Source: Neobacillus niacini (GTDB taxonomy: Bacteria; Bacillota; Bacilli; Bacillales; Cytobacillaceae). From it: a stretch of 64,000 bases of DNA. The stretch is from positions 4,595,501 to 4,659,500 of the forward strand of contig NZ_JAUSZN010000001.1 in the NCBI RefSeq assembly GCF_030817595.1, given 5' to 3'. Shown one piece after another: positions 43,454-53,007 of the stretch; position 1 is the stretch's first letter; every line of letters begins with the position of its first letter. The notes under the pieces were generated by a model. That model did not search any database, was not told the DNA's origin, and saw only the letters and a list, made by a program, of their open reading frames with translations. The position numbers were made by a program, and so were the translations under genes.

Positions 43454-43629
43454 TTCTAGAAAAATAAAATAGCCCAGAACCTTATGGAACTAAGCTATTC
43501 CCTGTATTTATTTTGGAGTTTGCTTAACTCCCCTGTTGGTTTAATAAGAAGATCCCATAAAAAGCCAAATTTATCTCACCTTCTGTGTATTAAGCTACCC
43601 TTATCCCGTTATCTTTTAAGTGCAGACAC
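43454..43629. other. Gap between the TPR terminator and the 84-residue gene
   Basis: A hairpin GGAGTT/AACTCC lies near 43514-43530. A plus-strand frame of 60 codons here has no SD and an unlikely composition. Nothing else recognised. Confidence 0.4.
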
Positions 43630-43884
43630 TTATCTTTTGGGCGGTTTAACATTATATGTAAACTGATCTGCTTTACCATCAACAATTTTATCGCTGATTA
43701 ACCTAATGATATTGCCATCTTGAGCGTGTTTTACACGCAATCTATCCTCTTCATAGAGTTCTGATTGTGGCGAAATATAAAAAAAGAAATCCTCTTCGGA
43801 AATCCTATTGTTGTCGTATGTGTATCCCTCATAATGAAGATCGGCAAATTTTTTCAACCCGCACACGCTTCGTCCATACTTCAT
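43630..43884 (-). CDS. Hypothetical protein, possibly 5'-truncated
   Basis: 84 residues from ATG 43884: MKYGRSVCGLKKFADLHYEG ... ISPQSELYEEDRLRVKH. No SD is seen before this ATG, and the frame continues upstream for about 18 codons (LQELFYVDHNGKL) to a stop. That suggests a lost N-terminus or a start I cannot identify. No family recognised. Confidence 0.45.
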   Translation of the reverse strand: MKYGRSVCGLKKFADLHYEGYTYDNNRISEEDFFFYISPQSELYEEDRLRVKHAQDGNIIRLISDKIVDGKADQFTYNVKPPKR

Positions 43885-43984
43885 TAATTTTCCATTATGG
43901 TCGACATAAAAAAGCTCTTGTAATATACAAATAGTTATGATAATTTATTCGTAAGCGTTTCATAATAAACAACAAATTAAATTG

Positions 43985-44013
43985 GCGTGTTACTGGTAAT
44001 GCAGGCAAGACCA
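43985..44013 (+). promoter_or_regulatory. RAT antiterminator site of the bgl operon
   Basis: GCGTGTTACTGGTAATGCAG and the following GCAAGACC match the ribonucleic antiterminator bound by LicT/SacT-type regulators. It overlaps the left arm of the terminator at 44008. A GTAAGCGTTTCAT sequence at 43951-43963 resembles half of a CcpA cre site but does not fit the full consensus. Confidence 0.85.
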
Positions 44014-44070
44014 AAATAATTTGCTCTATTTCTTAACGGGATAGGTGCATCTTATTTTGGTCTTTTTTTG
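44008..44070 (+). terminator. Conditional terminator upstream of bglP
   Basis: Perfect 12-bp stem AGACCAAAATAA/TTATTTTGGTCT (44008-44019 with 44052-44063), then seven T. It is mutually exclusive with the RAT hairpin. Confidence 0.9.
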
Positions 44071-44109
44071 TTTTACTCATATCAGTAATTCGTAAAGGGG
44101 GATAACGGT

Positions 44110-45969
44110 TTGGATTATAAACAGCTAGGCAAAGACATATTGAAACTTGTAGGTGGAAAAGAAAATGTAGCGATGATAACCCATTGTGCGACCCGACTTC
44201 GATTTGAATTCTATGACTCTTCTAAAGTCGAAGTTGCTAAAATCGAAAAGTTACAGGGCGTCATCTCAGTCGTCAATAAAGGCGGTCAATTCCAAGTTAT
44301 CGTGGGAAATGAGGTCCAACAAGCCTTCCGTACCATCAAAAATGAAATGGGCGAGCACCCGAGGAGTGCAAATGCTAATACTGCCAAAGAAGAAAAAAAG
44401 AGCGTCATTTCTCGTTTAATCAGCGTCATTTCTACCACATTCGCACCATTTATCCCTGCCATTATTGGTGCCGGGATGATCAAAGCCGTGCTGGCAGTGC
44501 TTGTGTTAACAGGCGTATTAACCAATGAAAGCCAAACTTTCTTTATCTTAAACACTGTCGCGGATGCAGCATTCTTCTTTATGCCTGTACTACTTGCATA
44601 CGGAGCATCAATTAAGTTCGGAACCAACCCGGTGTTATCCATGACTATCGCCGGCGTGTTACTACACCCGAACTGGTCGTCGGTTTTAGCCTCTGAAGAA
44701 GCTCTTTTCTTTATGGGCATACCAGTACGCTTAACTGATTATGCTGGTTCTGTTTTACCGATAATTATTACCGTATGGATTATGTCTTACATTGAACGCT
44801 TTGCTGAACGTGTTTCACCATCGATCATTAAGTTTTTTTTGAAACCAATGTTAATCCTAATCATTACCGCTCCTCTTGCGTTAATCGTCATTGGACCAAT
44901 TGGCACATACTTAAATGATCTTGTTGCTCTTGGCGCAGAAGGCATTAACAACCGTGCAAGCTGGTTAATCCCAATGCTAATGGGTGGACTACAGCCGTTC
45001 CTAATTATTACCGGAACTGCTTGGGCAATGACTCCTATTGCTACAACGCAGCTATCCAATAATGGAGAAGAAATGATCAATGGCCCAGGAATGCTTGCAT
45101 CCAACATTGCACAAGGTGCCGCTACGCTTGCGGTTGCGATGAAAACAAAAAACAAAGAGCTAAAACAATTAGCTAGTTCTTCTGGTTTCACTGCCTTAAT
45201 TGGGATTACAGAGCCATCGCTTTACGGAGTTACGCTTAAACTAAAGAAACCATTAATCGCAGCGATGATTGGCGGGGCATGTGGGGGAATTTATGCCGGT
45301 CTTTCTGGTCTTGTCCGCTACGCATTCGTTTCACCAGGACTTGCGGCTATCCCTGCCTTTATCGGGGAGAATCCAATGAATATCGTACACGCACTTATTA
45401 CCATTGCGATTGCATTTGTCGTCACATTTGCCACAACCTGGATTTTAGGTTTTGAGGACCCGGTAGAAGAAACACAAACACATGCAAAAAAGGGAACAAC
45501 GAATCAAGCAGAGGTGATCGCTAGCCCGCTATCAGGAAAAGTCATTCCGCTTAACACTGTAAAAGATCATGTCTTTGCAAATGAACTGATTGGAAAAGGG
45601 ATTGCGATTTTACCAGATCAAAATGAAGTGAGAGCACCGTTTGCCGGTGAGGTCGTAACAATGATGGAATCTAAGCACGCCGTTGGTCTTCGAAGCGACA
45701 ATGGTATTGAATTACTAATCCATGTGGGGATTGACACCGTCAGTCTAAAAGGGGAATACTTTGAGACGCACGTAAAACAAGGAGACCGCGTAGAACAAGG
45801 TGATGCGCTTGTCACATTCGATCGTCAATCCATTCAAGCAAAGGGATATGAAACAGTCACACCGATCATCATCACTAACCATGACAAATTTAACGAATTG
45901 GATCCAGTTAAAGAAAAACACATTTCTTTAGGCGAACCACTGATGCATATTACGAAACTGGAGGCATAA
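44110..45969 (+). CDS. bglP: Beta-glucoside PTS transporter EIIBCA
   Basis: A 619-residue PTS permease that imports and phosphorylates aryl-beta-glucosides such as salicin. The EIIB domain (1-85) has the phosphocysteine Cys26 in THCATRLRF; EIIC (about 105-460) has about ten membrane helices with GITEPSLYGV; EIIA (about 480-619) has His538 in LLIHVGIDTV. The start is TTG 44110 after AAAGGGGGA. It is controlled by the upstream RAT/terminator and the licT gene two positions downstream. Confidence 0.95.
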   Translation: MDYKQLGKDILKLVGGKENVAMITHCATRLRFEFYDSSKVEVAKIEKLQGVISVVNKGGQFQVIVGNEVQQAFRTIKNEMGEHPRSANANTAKEEKKSVISRLISVISTTFAPFIPAIIGAGMIKAVLAVLVLTGVLTNESQTFFILNTVADAAFFFMPVLLAYGASIKFGTNPVLSMTIAGVLLHPNWSSVLASEEALFFMGIPVRLTDYAGSVLPIIITVWIMSYIERFAERVSPSIIKFFLKPMLILIITAPLALIVIGPIGTYLNDLVALGAEGINNRASWLIPMLMGGLQPFLIITGTAWAMTPIATTQLSNNGEEMINGPGMLASNIAQGAATLAVAMKTKNKELKQLASSSGFTALIGITEPSLYGVTLKLKKPLIAAMIGGACGGIYAGLSGLVRYAFVSPGLAAIPAFIGENPMNIVHALITIAIAFVVTFATTWILGFEDPVEETQTHAKKGTTNQAEVIASPLSGKVIPLNTVKDHVFANELIGKGIAILPDQNEVRAPFAGEVVTMMESKHAVGLRSDNGIELLIHVGIDTVSLKGEYFETHVKQGDRVEQGDALVTFDRQSIQAKGYETVTPIIITNHDKFNELDPVKEKHISLGEPLMHITKLEA

Positions 45970-47400
<1,431 letters not shown>

Positions 47401-47427
47401 ATGTCACGATAAAGATGGTGATGATTA

Positions 47428-48267
47428 ATGAAGGTAGAAAAAGTATTAAATAACAGCCTTGTGCTCTCAAGAGATGAAAACGGACAAGAAATCATTGTCA
47501 TGGGAAAAGGACTTGGCTTCAATAGCAAAGAAGGCGATCTCATTCAGGAAAGCTCTGTCGAAAAAATCTTCACGCCAAACGATCAGCGCACAAAACAAGA
47601 ATACGTCCACCTACTCGAAAGCATCCCACGAGACTACTTGGACACAATCAATAGTGCACTCGAAGAAATGAAATCCGCTTGGCGTAACGAACTCGACGAC
47701 CGCTACTTCCTAATGCTGCTCGACCACATCGCCTTCGCCATCGAACGCGTCGAAAAAGGCGTAATCTTACAAAATAAACTCTTAAACGACATACGCATTC
47801 ACTACCCGGAAGAGTACGCAGCAGGCATGATTGTCATCACTCACCTAAACGAGCACCTGCACATCAACTTACCCGAAGAAGAAGCTGGCAATATCGCCTT
47901 TCACCTTGTCAACGCCAAAAACGAGGAAGAAAACTTTGAAAACACTGTACTCGCCGTCACCATGCTCAAAGACATACTCAACATCGTACGGTACCAACTA
48001 AACGTCAAACTTGATCACCAATCCATGCGATACAACCGATTCGTCACCCACCTGCAATACTTTATCCGACGAATCTTTGACAACAAACAACTGAATTCCA
48101 AAGACTCATTCCTATACGAACACCATAAAACCAAATATCCAGACGAGTTCAAATGCTCCCAATCCATCGCTACCTACTGCGAAAACATGACTGGTAATTA
48201 CATTACCAACGAAGAAGTCTTTTATCTAATTATTCACCTAGTCCGATTTTCAACCAATGAAACCTAA
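47428..48267 (+). CDS. licT: BglG-family transcriptional antiterminator LicT
   Basis: A 279-residue regulator: CAT RNA-binding domain (1-55; MKVEKVLNNSLVLSRDENGQ, GKGLGF) and two PRD domains with conserved His (LLDHIAFAIER, ITHLNEHLHI; ...) phosphorylated by HPr and EII. When active it binds the RAT at 43985 and prevents termination. In B. subtilis licT is monocistronic and upstream of bglS; here it is the last gene of bglPH, so it could drive its own expression by antitermination. Confidence 0.94.
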   Translation: MKVEKVLNNSLVLSRDENGQEIIVMGKGLGFNSKEGDLIQESSVEKIFTPNDQRTKQEYVHLLESIPRDYLDTINSALEEMKSAWRNELDDRYFLMLLDHIAFAIERVEKGVILQNKLLNDIRIHYPEEYAAGMIVITHLNEHLHINLPEEEAGNIAFHLVNAKNEEENFENTVLAVTMLKDILNIVRYQLNVKLDHQSMRYNRFVTHLQYFIRRIFDNKQLNSKDSFLYEHHKTKYPDEFKCSQSIATYCENMTGNYITNEEVFYLIIHLVRFSTNET

Positions 48268-48276
48268 TTATCCAAA

Positions 48277-48302
48277 AAGAGCCTTCGTTTGGAGGCTCTT
48301 TA
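48277..48302 (+). terminator. Terminator after licT
   Basis: Perfect 9-bp stem AAAGAGCCT/AGGCTCTTT with an 8-nt loop. Confidence 0.82.
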
Positions 48303-48315
48303 TCTATAAAATTTA

Positions 48316-48496
48316 TATGTATCCATAAGTATCCATAAGTATTGGTCGAGATAAATATGCCCAAGGTTCCAGCGGATATTATTGTTGAATCCCTTTGGAA
48401 TCACCTCAGCCTCTTCTCCTGATACATTTTCTAGTACCCCTAAAATATAACTTCGATAGCTTTCTAATTGGTTAAACAATACCTCATGGCGACGTG
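48316..48496 (-). pseudogene. Fragment of a DinB-family gene
   Basis: The minus strand encodes RRHEVLFNQLESYRSYILGV...RWNLGHIYLDQYLW, nearly the same as the start of the intact DinB gene at 49717-50178, then diverges. The 3' two thirds are missing. The 10-bp unit ATCCATAAGT is duplicated at the broken end. Confidence 0.85.
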
Positions 48497-48500
48497 TAGC

Positions 48501-48578
48501 AAAATCTATGAACAGCATGCAGTCAGTGAAGGTCTGCCGAAAACATTTTCCTATTATATCGTGCGAGCGATTGTATAG
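48501..48578 (+). pseudogene. C-terminal fragment of a SAM methyltransferase gene
   Basis: Encodes KIYEQHAVSEGLPKTFSYYIVRAIV and a stop, similar to the tail of the pseudogene at 42099-42842 (KIYET ... EGLPITFSRYIVRASV). It is joined directly to the DinB fragment. Confidence 0.82.
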
Positions 48579-48582
48579 GATT

Positions 48583-48941
48583 GAAGTCGAAACAGATATT
48601 CAACATGGTCATTATTTTAATTTCAAGGCTCTGTTATTATTCTATTCGTTGTTGATTTTTGTGCAGGGTTGAGAATCCATAGGCGGAGAATTTCCGGCTA
48701 TTGTATATAAAGGCACCTAAAGAAGCAAATATAAGCGGAGTTATTCCGGTTAACTGCTTTAAATAAGACCAAATTTCAAGGATTTGCATACAATAAGCAG
48801 AAAAACTCCGCTTATTTTTAAGGAAATATGGGGAATTCCCAATTTAAGCGGAAATTCTCCGCTTATTTTCCAAACACAGCGAAATCAACATTCAATTTTA
48901 AAAGAGCCAATTTCAAAGATCCTGATAGGTGTAAATGCTAA
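48583..48941 (+). pseudogene. VOC gene 3' fragment interrupted by a MITE
   Basis: 48583-48626 encodes VETDIQHGHYFNF-like sequence and 48909-48941 encodes FKDPD then CKC and a stop, both from the end of a VOC gene like 40300-40653. A 282-bp element (48627-48908) lies between, flanked by the duplicated bases AATTTCAA. About 17 bases of the VOC end are also missing. Confidence 0.85.
48627..48908. mobile_element. 282-bp MITE with 8-bp target duplication
   Basis: It begins GGCTCTGTTA and ends with the complement of GGCTCTTTTA; GTTGATTT is also shared about 20-25 nt inside each end, so the termini are imperfect inverted repeats of about 35 bp. It is flanked on both sides by AATTTCAA (48619-48626 and 48909-48916). 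It has no ORF. GGCTCT ends and 8-bp duplications resemble ISL3-family transposons, which might mobilise it; that link is inference. Inside are four imperfect 21-bp palindromes TAAGCGGA...TCCGCTTA at 48680, 48732, 48794 and 48845. Confidence 0.85.
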
Positions 48942-48944
48942 AAC

Positions 48945-48975
48945 AAAAGGCAGTGGAAATGAATCCACTGCCTTT
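48945..48975. terminator. Second copy of the VOC-type terminator
   Basis: Stem AAAGGCAGTGGA/TCCACTGCCTTT, almost the same as 40657-40687. It now also ends the minus-strand LysE-family gene, whose stop adjoins it. Confidence 0.82.
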
Positions 48976-49602
48976 CTAATGGTGAGCCTTTTCCAGGGCT
49001 AGTTTTACCCCAAAACCGATTAGGATGGTACCAGTGATTCCCTCCATTATCCTTTGGGTCTTAGGCTTTTTCATGAAGGCGCTAATCTGATTAAGTAAAT
49101 AGATATAGAACAAAAACCATACTGCGGTTAAGAGGGTATACGTGATCCCCATGGTGAGAAACGGTAAAAAGGTTTCGCTGCCTGAATCAACGAACTGTGG
49201 CAGGAAGGTTAGGAAAAATACCGCTACTTTTGGATTGAGAAGATTGGTTAGGAAACCTTGTTTAAAACAAGACTTACCTTCATATTTATTTTCTGAACCT
49301 ATTTCAGGCGTGGTATTCTTGCTCCTGAGTGCCCATAATGTTTTCACGCCTAAATACACGAGATACACAGCACCGACGTATTTAAAGATAGAAAACAACA
49401 TGGCAGACTTTACAATAATCGCTGAAAGGCCAACGACGGCTGCCAATGTGTGAATGAGTAAGGCGCAACAAGTACCAAATATCGTTTTAAAACCGCCTGT
49501 TCTACCGACAGTGAGGGTGTTTTTTGTCGCAATGGCCGTATCAGGGCCAGGTAAAAGAATGAGCAGAATGCACATCAGGACAAACAAATAAAAGTTCTCC
49601 AT
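48976..49602 (-). CDS. LysE/RhtB-family amino-acid exporter
   Basis: A 208-residue exporter with six membrane helices. The signature LLPGPDTAIATKNTLTVGR near the N-terminus and LLNPKVAVFFLTFLPQFV in the middle are diagnostic of the LysE/RhtB family. Substrate unknown. The ATG at 49602 follows AGGAGT at 8 nt. Confidence 0.93.
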   Translation of the reverse strand: MENFYLFVLMCILLILLPGPDTAIATKNTLTVGRTGGFKTIFGTCCALLIHTLAAVVGLSAIIVKSAMLFSIFKYVGAVYLVYLGVKTLWALRSKNTTPEIGSENKYEGKSCFKQGFLTNLLNPKVAVFFLTFLPQFVDSGSETFLPFLTMGITYTLLTAVWFLFYIYLLNQISAFMKKPKTQRIMEGITGTILIGFGVKLALEKAHH

Positions 49603-49716
49603 TTTAACCAACTCCTTTCGAGAATTTGGGTTAACGTTAATTTACCATAAATAAGTAGAATAGTAAGTAACTTTAGTCCTCTTTTTTCTCCTTTCATACA
49701 TGAAAGGGGCCTTGTC

Positions 49717-50178
49717 CTACTTCATGCATTTCTTCAAATCGAGAATGGTCTGGAGATGCATGCCTTCATGGAAAATAGTTCGAATGAGAACTTGTTCGAT
49801 GGTGTGCATGCCCATTTCAGTTGGCGGAAAGTCTTCTTCCAATCGCTCGCCGTACTGTGTCTTGATTTGAGCAGGTTGCTCTTTTAGAAGATTCTTCAAT
49901 TCGTGAATCGTAGGCGTATCTGGAGTGAAGTTTGCGGGTGACGTTCCGTATCCAAACCAAGTCTGAAACTGTTCAGGAACTCCCGCCTTCTCTTTTGTCA
50001 CAGCCTGAATCCATAGGTATTGGTCGAGATAAATATGCCCAAGGTTCCAGCGGATATTATTGTTGAATCCTTTTGGAATTACTTCAGCTTCTTCTTCTGA
50101 AACATTTTCTAGTACTCCTAAAACATAACTTCGATAGCTTTCTAATTGCGTAAACAGCACCTCATGACGGCGTTTCAT
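49717..50178 (-). CDS. DinB-family protein
   Basis: A 153-residue four-helix-bundle protein of the DinB/YfiT superfamily, with metal-ligand His in RWNLGHIYLDQYLW and FHEGMHLQTI. Superfamily members include thiol-dependent S-transferases; the reaction here is unknown. SD GGAGG. A broken paralogue is at 48316-48496. Confidence 0.88.
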   Translation of the reverse strand: MKRRHEVLFTQLESYRSYVLGVLENVSEEEAEVIPKGFNNNIRWNLGHIYLDQYLWIQAVTKEKAGVPEQFQTWFGYGTSPANFTPDTPTIHELKNLLKEQPAQIKTQYGERLEEDFPPTEMGMHTIEQVLIRTIFHEGMHLQTILDLKKCMK

Positions 50179-50272
50179 ATGTATACCCTCCTTTTTTTCA
50201 CTAGCATTTTATTCGATATAAAATTGGGAATTCCTGCTATAATCTTGTGGTTTTATCTAGACTGGTGGGTTT

Positions 50273-50385
50273 GGCATGTAAAGTTGGAATTTTGGCATGT
50301 AAATTTAGAAATCGGCACGTAAAAGATAAATCCGGCGCGTAAATTAGAAATTAGGCACATAAGTCCGTGATTCGGCCCGTAAAAA
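50273..50385 (+). repeat. 20-nt-pitch GGCACGTAAA array
   Basis: Six words start at 50273, 50294, 50314, 50334, 50354 and 50374 (GGCATGTAAA, GGCATGTAAA, GGCACGTAAA, GGCGCGTAAA, GGCACATAAG, GGCCCGTAAA). Steps are 21, 20, 20, 20 and 20. It belongs to the same family as 10199-10922 and runs into the terminator at 50381. It fills the gap between two DinB genes. Confidence 0.92.
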
Positions 50386-50410
50386 AAGACTGACTTTGGA
50401 AAGTCAGTCT
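50381..50410 (-). terminator. Terminator of the second DinB-like gene
   Basis: Perfect 10-bp stem AGACTGACTT/AAGTCAGTCT; the A7 at 50381-50387 gives the U-tract on the minus strand and is part of the last array unit. Confidence 0.85.
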
Positions 50411-50462
50411 AGGTGATGCGAGGTGCTTCCTCCCATCTTATATAGTATATGTTAGAACAGGA

Positions 50463-50939
50463 TTAAGGGTTACAACCATTCTGCCGATACGCTTCTTTCA
50501 CCCGCTCGATTTGGGCTAGATGTCCGCGGACATGCTGAACACGATATTCTAGCAATTGTCTGAACGTGAACGGTCCAGCGTCAGTATACATCCCGACACG
50601 CTTACTTTGCTCGGCATTCAGCCCCTCTAAAACAGGCACCATGCTGGAACGAAGTAATTTGAACAGGAGAAGATAAGTTTCACGGTCCAAATCCTCATAC
50701 CTTAACTCCTTAGCCCATGCCTCCTGGTCAAATGACTCAAGAACGGGCGACTCTTCGACCAATACTTTTTTCATTCTCTGTGTCGAAACCAGTTCAGAAT
50801 CCGCAACATGGATGATGATTTCATGAATGCTCCATTGATCCGGGCTAGGTTTGAACCGCAACTCTTCCTTATTCAGCCCTTCAATGGCGTCCAGCAGCAA
50901 CCCATATCCACAACGATACTCTTCAATCAACTTTTTCAC
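50463..50939 (-). CDS. DinB-superfamily protein
   Basis: A 158-residue DinB-fold protein with the His triad WSIHEIIIHVADSE ... HVRGHLAQIERVKEAY. It is unrelated at sequence level to the neighbouring DinB gene. Probably metal-binding; reaction unknown. GTG start at 50939 behind GGGGGA. Confidence 0.85.
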   Translation of the reverse strand: MKKLIEEYRCGYGLLLDAIEGLNKEELRFKPSPDQWSIHEIIIHVADSELVSTQRMKKVLVEESPVLESFDQEAWAKELRYEDLDRETYLLLFKLLRSSMVPVLEGLNAEQSKRVGMYTDAGPFTFRQLLEYRVQHVRGHLAQIERVKEAYRQNGCNP

Positions 50940-51080
50940 GTCCGTATCCCCCTACTAAAGGATAATACCAAGTACATATAGAATTAAAAATACTAGAAAG
51001 GTGTGTGACTACGATTTTTCAAAAGTTAATTTCATATAGAAGATATAAAGAATCTCAACCATAGCAGCGGGGCGGCACTT

Positions 51081-52010
51081 GTGATTATCAAGGACGATAA
51101 AATCGTATTAGAGCACTATAGCGGCTATCATTCTAACATAAAGAATTCCCGCCCGATTGATGAAACCTCGCAATTTAATGTGGCTTCTGCAAGAAAAAGT
51201 TATCTAGGTTTAGTGATAGCATATGCTTTGTATGAAGGTAAAATGAATTTAGATGACTTAGCTGTTCAATATTTTGAACACATAGATAAGGAACTTCTAG
51301 GGAAAACCACCATCAGGCATCTGGTTACCCATTCTCACGGCTTACATCAACAGGAGGATGGAACAATATTTCGAGAGTTTGCACCAGGTGAGAGTTGGGC
51401 GTATAGAGGGATTAACAACTTAATAATGACCGAATTGGTAAACAGGCTTTATGGTAAAAGCTTTCCCGAGCTCCTACAAGAGAGAGTGTTTCAGCCATTA
51501 GGATTCAAGGAAACGGCTTGGCAAACAGAGCCAAATGAAAACTTAGTTCCGGTCGTTGATTACCCCGAAGAGCCAGCCTCCTATAAATTAGGACAAACGA
51601 ACAACGGGATGGATTCCAATCTCCATACCTCGGCTCGAGAGTTTGCACAATGGGGAAATCTTCATTTGAACAAGGGAATGGGGATTGTTCCAAAAGAAGT
51701 GATTCAATTGGCAACGGAAGTCAAAAGTCCTCATTTTAAAAATAAGGATCTGCCCCAAAACGGCTTATTCTGGTTTGTCCAAGGTACCCCGGCCAAACAC
51801 AGCGAATTGGGTGATCGTGTCCCTAAAGGGTCTTATCAAATACTAGGCGTTACCGGACCAGCACTACTAGTGATTCCAGAATACAATGTTGTTGTGGCAA
51901 AAATGTTCAATAAACGATATAACTATGGAGGCAGTAATTACCTTCATTACTTAAGGGAGTTTAGCAATTTAGTGGCGGATACGTTTCAAGGGAGGCTTAA
52001 CGATGAGTAA
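51081..52010 (+). CDS. Beta-lactamase-family serine hydrolase, N-terminus shortened
   Basis: 309 residues of a class C beta-lactamase-like esterase: SxxK in ASARKSYLG (about 37-40), YxN in WAYRGINNL, and a late KxG-like region. No signal peptide. Upstream of the GTG the same frame reads DIKNLNHSSGAAL, which looks like the family's first strand, but it hits a stop at 51027 and offers no start codon or SD. The N-terminus has probably been lost or the true start is atypical. Its stop overlaps the next start by 8 nt. Confidence 0.75.
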   Translation: MIIKDDKIVLEHYSGYHSNIKNSRPIDETSQFNVASARKSYLGLVIAYALYEGKMNLDDLAVQYFEHIDKELLGKTTIRHLVTHSHGLHQQEDGTIFREFAPGESWAYRGINNLIMTELVNRLYGKSFPELLQERVFQPLGFKETAWQTEPNENLVPVVDYPEEPASYKLGQTNNGMDSNLHTSAREFAQWGNLHLNKGMGIVPKEVIQLATEVKSPHFKNKDLPQNGLFWFVQGTPAKHSELGDRVPKGSYQILGVTGPALLVIPEYNVVVAKMFNKRYNYGGSNYLHYLREFSNLVADTFQGRLNDE

Positions 52011-52530
52011 ACAAAGCAAGTTAGTATTCTACGGTGCAATCAGTTTGGATGGCTACCTCGCCCGTGAAAATCATTCATTGGATTGGTTATTTGGGACGGA
52101 GGGGGAAGAAGAAACGGGTTATCAGGAATTTTACGACAGTGTCGATACGATTCTGATGGGAAGAAGTACGTACGACCAAATCGCGATTCTCTCGCCTGAA
52201 AAATTCCCTTACGAGGGGAAGCCGTGTTATGTTTTTTCCCGCACGATGACAGGCCAAGATAAACATGTTACCTTTATTAATGAAGATATCTCGGGTTTCA
52301 CCCAGTCCCTGAAGGAACAGGAAGGTAAACGGATTTGGGTAGTAGGTGGTGGAGAAGTATTAAAGCCGCTACTAAAGCTGGTAGATGAATTTATTATTCA
52401 GATTGCTCCAACGATCATCGGGAAGGGAATTCCGTTGTTTGTGCCAGGGGACCAGGAAAACAAACTCACTCTGGTCGATGTTCGCTCGTTTAAACAATTT
52501 GCAGAATTGCATTATGAAGCCAAAAGATAA
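52003..52530 (+). CDS. Dihydrofolate-reductase-like (RibD C-terminal) protein
   Basis: A 175-residue protein with the RibD_C/DHFR fold of YyaP/YwjB type: FYGAISLDGYLARENHSLDW, TILMGRSTYDQI, RIWVVGGGEVLKPLL. The substrate is unknown; NADPH-binding residues are present. SD GGGAGG lies inside the end of the upstream serine hydrolase. Confidence 0.88.
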   Translation: MSKQSKLVFYGAISLDGYLARENHSLDWLFGTEGEEETGYQEFYDSVDTILMGRSTYDQIAILSPEKFPYEGKPCYVFSRTMTGQDKHVTFINEDISGFTQSLKEQEGKRIWVVGGGEVLKPLLKLVDEFIIQIAPTIIGKGIPLFVPGDQENKLTLVDVRSFKQFAELHYEAKR

Positions 52531-52559
52531 CACTATCATGGACCCCTGGCCGGCCGCCA

Positions 52560-52895
52560 TTAACTAGCCGTTTCTGTATAAGTAACATTGACAACTTGTT
52601 CAGTTTCTTTGATAAATTCAATGTCTACATAGACACCGAATTCTTTTTGATTTTCTTTTAACCATAATTTAAATTTCTCAGTTGAAGTACGGTCTCCATT
52701 TTTTCGTCCAACATAAAGATAGTCAACGATTTGCGCATTCGGATACTTTTCCTTTGTTTTGTCCATTGCTACCTTACTCCACTTAGCATAGGGAGGAGTG
52801 GGTTTCTGTTGGGCATAGGCAGCATCGTCGAACTGAGGTAGATAGGCACTGTTAAAGCCAAAAAGGATCATTAAACAAACTAGAAGCTTTTTCAT
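52560..52895 (-). CDS. DUF3889 secreted protein
   Basis: 111 residues with a signal peptide (cut near AYAQQ) and the DUF3889 core PPYAKWSKVAMDKTKEKYPN ... DYLYVGRKNGDRTSTEKFKL, as in YqzG and YhdC. Function unknown. SD GGGGGT. Confidence 0.85.
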   Translation of the reverse strand: MKKLLVCLMILFGFNSAYLPQFDDAAYAQQKPTPPYAKWSKVAMDKTKEKYPNAQIVDYLYVGRKNGDRTSTEKFKLWLKENQKEFGVYVDIEFIKETEQVVNVTYTETAS

Positions 52896-53007
52896 GTAAG
52901 CACCCCCTTTATGTGTCTTACTATGATGGCATCCATTGTAAAAAATATGTACTTAGCTTCATAAACGGGATATTAGACCCATTAAGAAAAGAAAGAGGTG
53001 CGAGAGC

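Noticed and set aside
43484..43666. Plus-strand 60-codon frame
   Set aside because: No SD, unusual composition, and it overlaps a more plausible minus-strand frame.
43951..43963. CcpA cre site in the bgl promoter
   Set aside because: GTAAGCGTTTCAT is one base short of the TGWAANCGNTNWCA layout, so it was kept only as a remark under the RAT.
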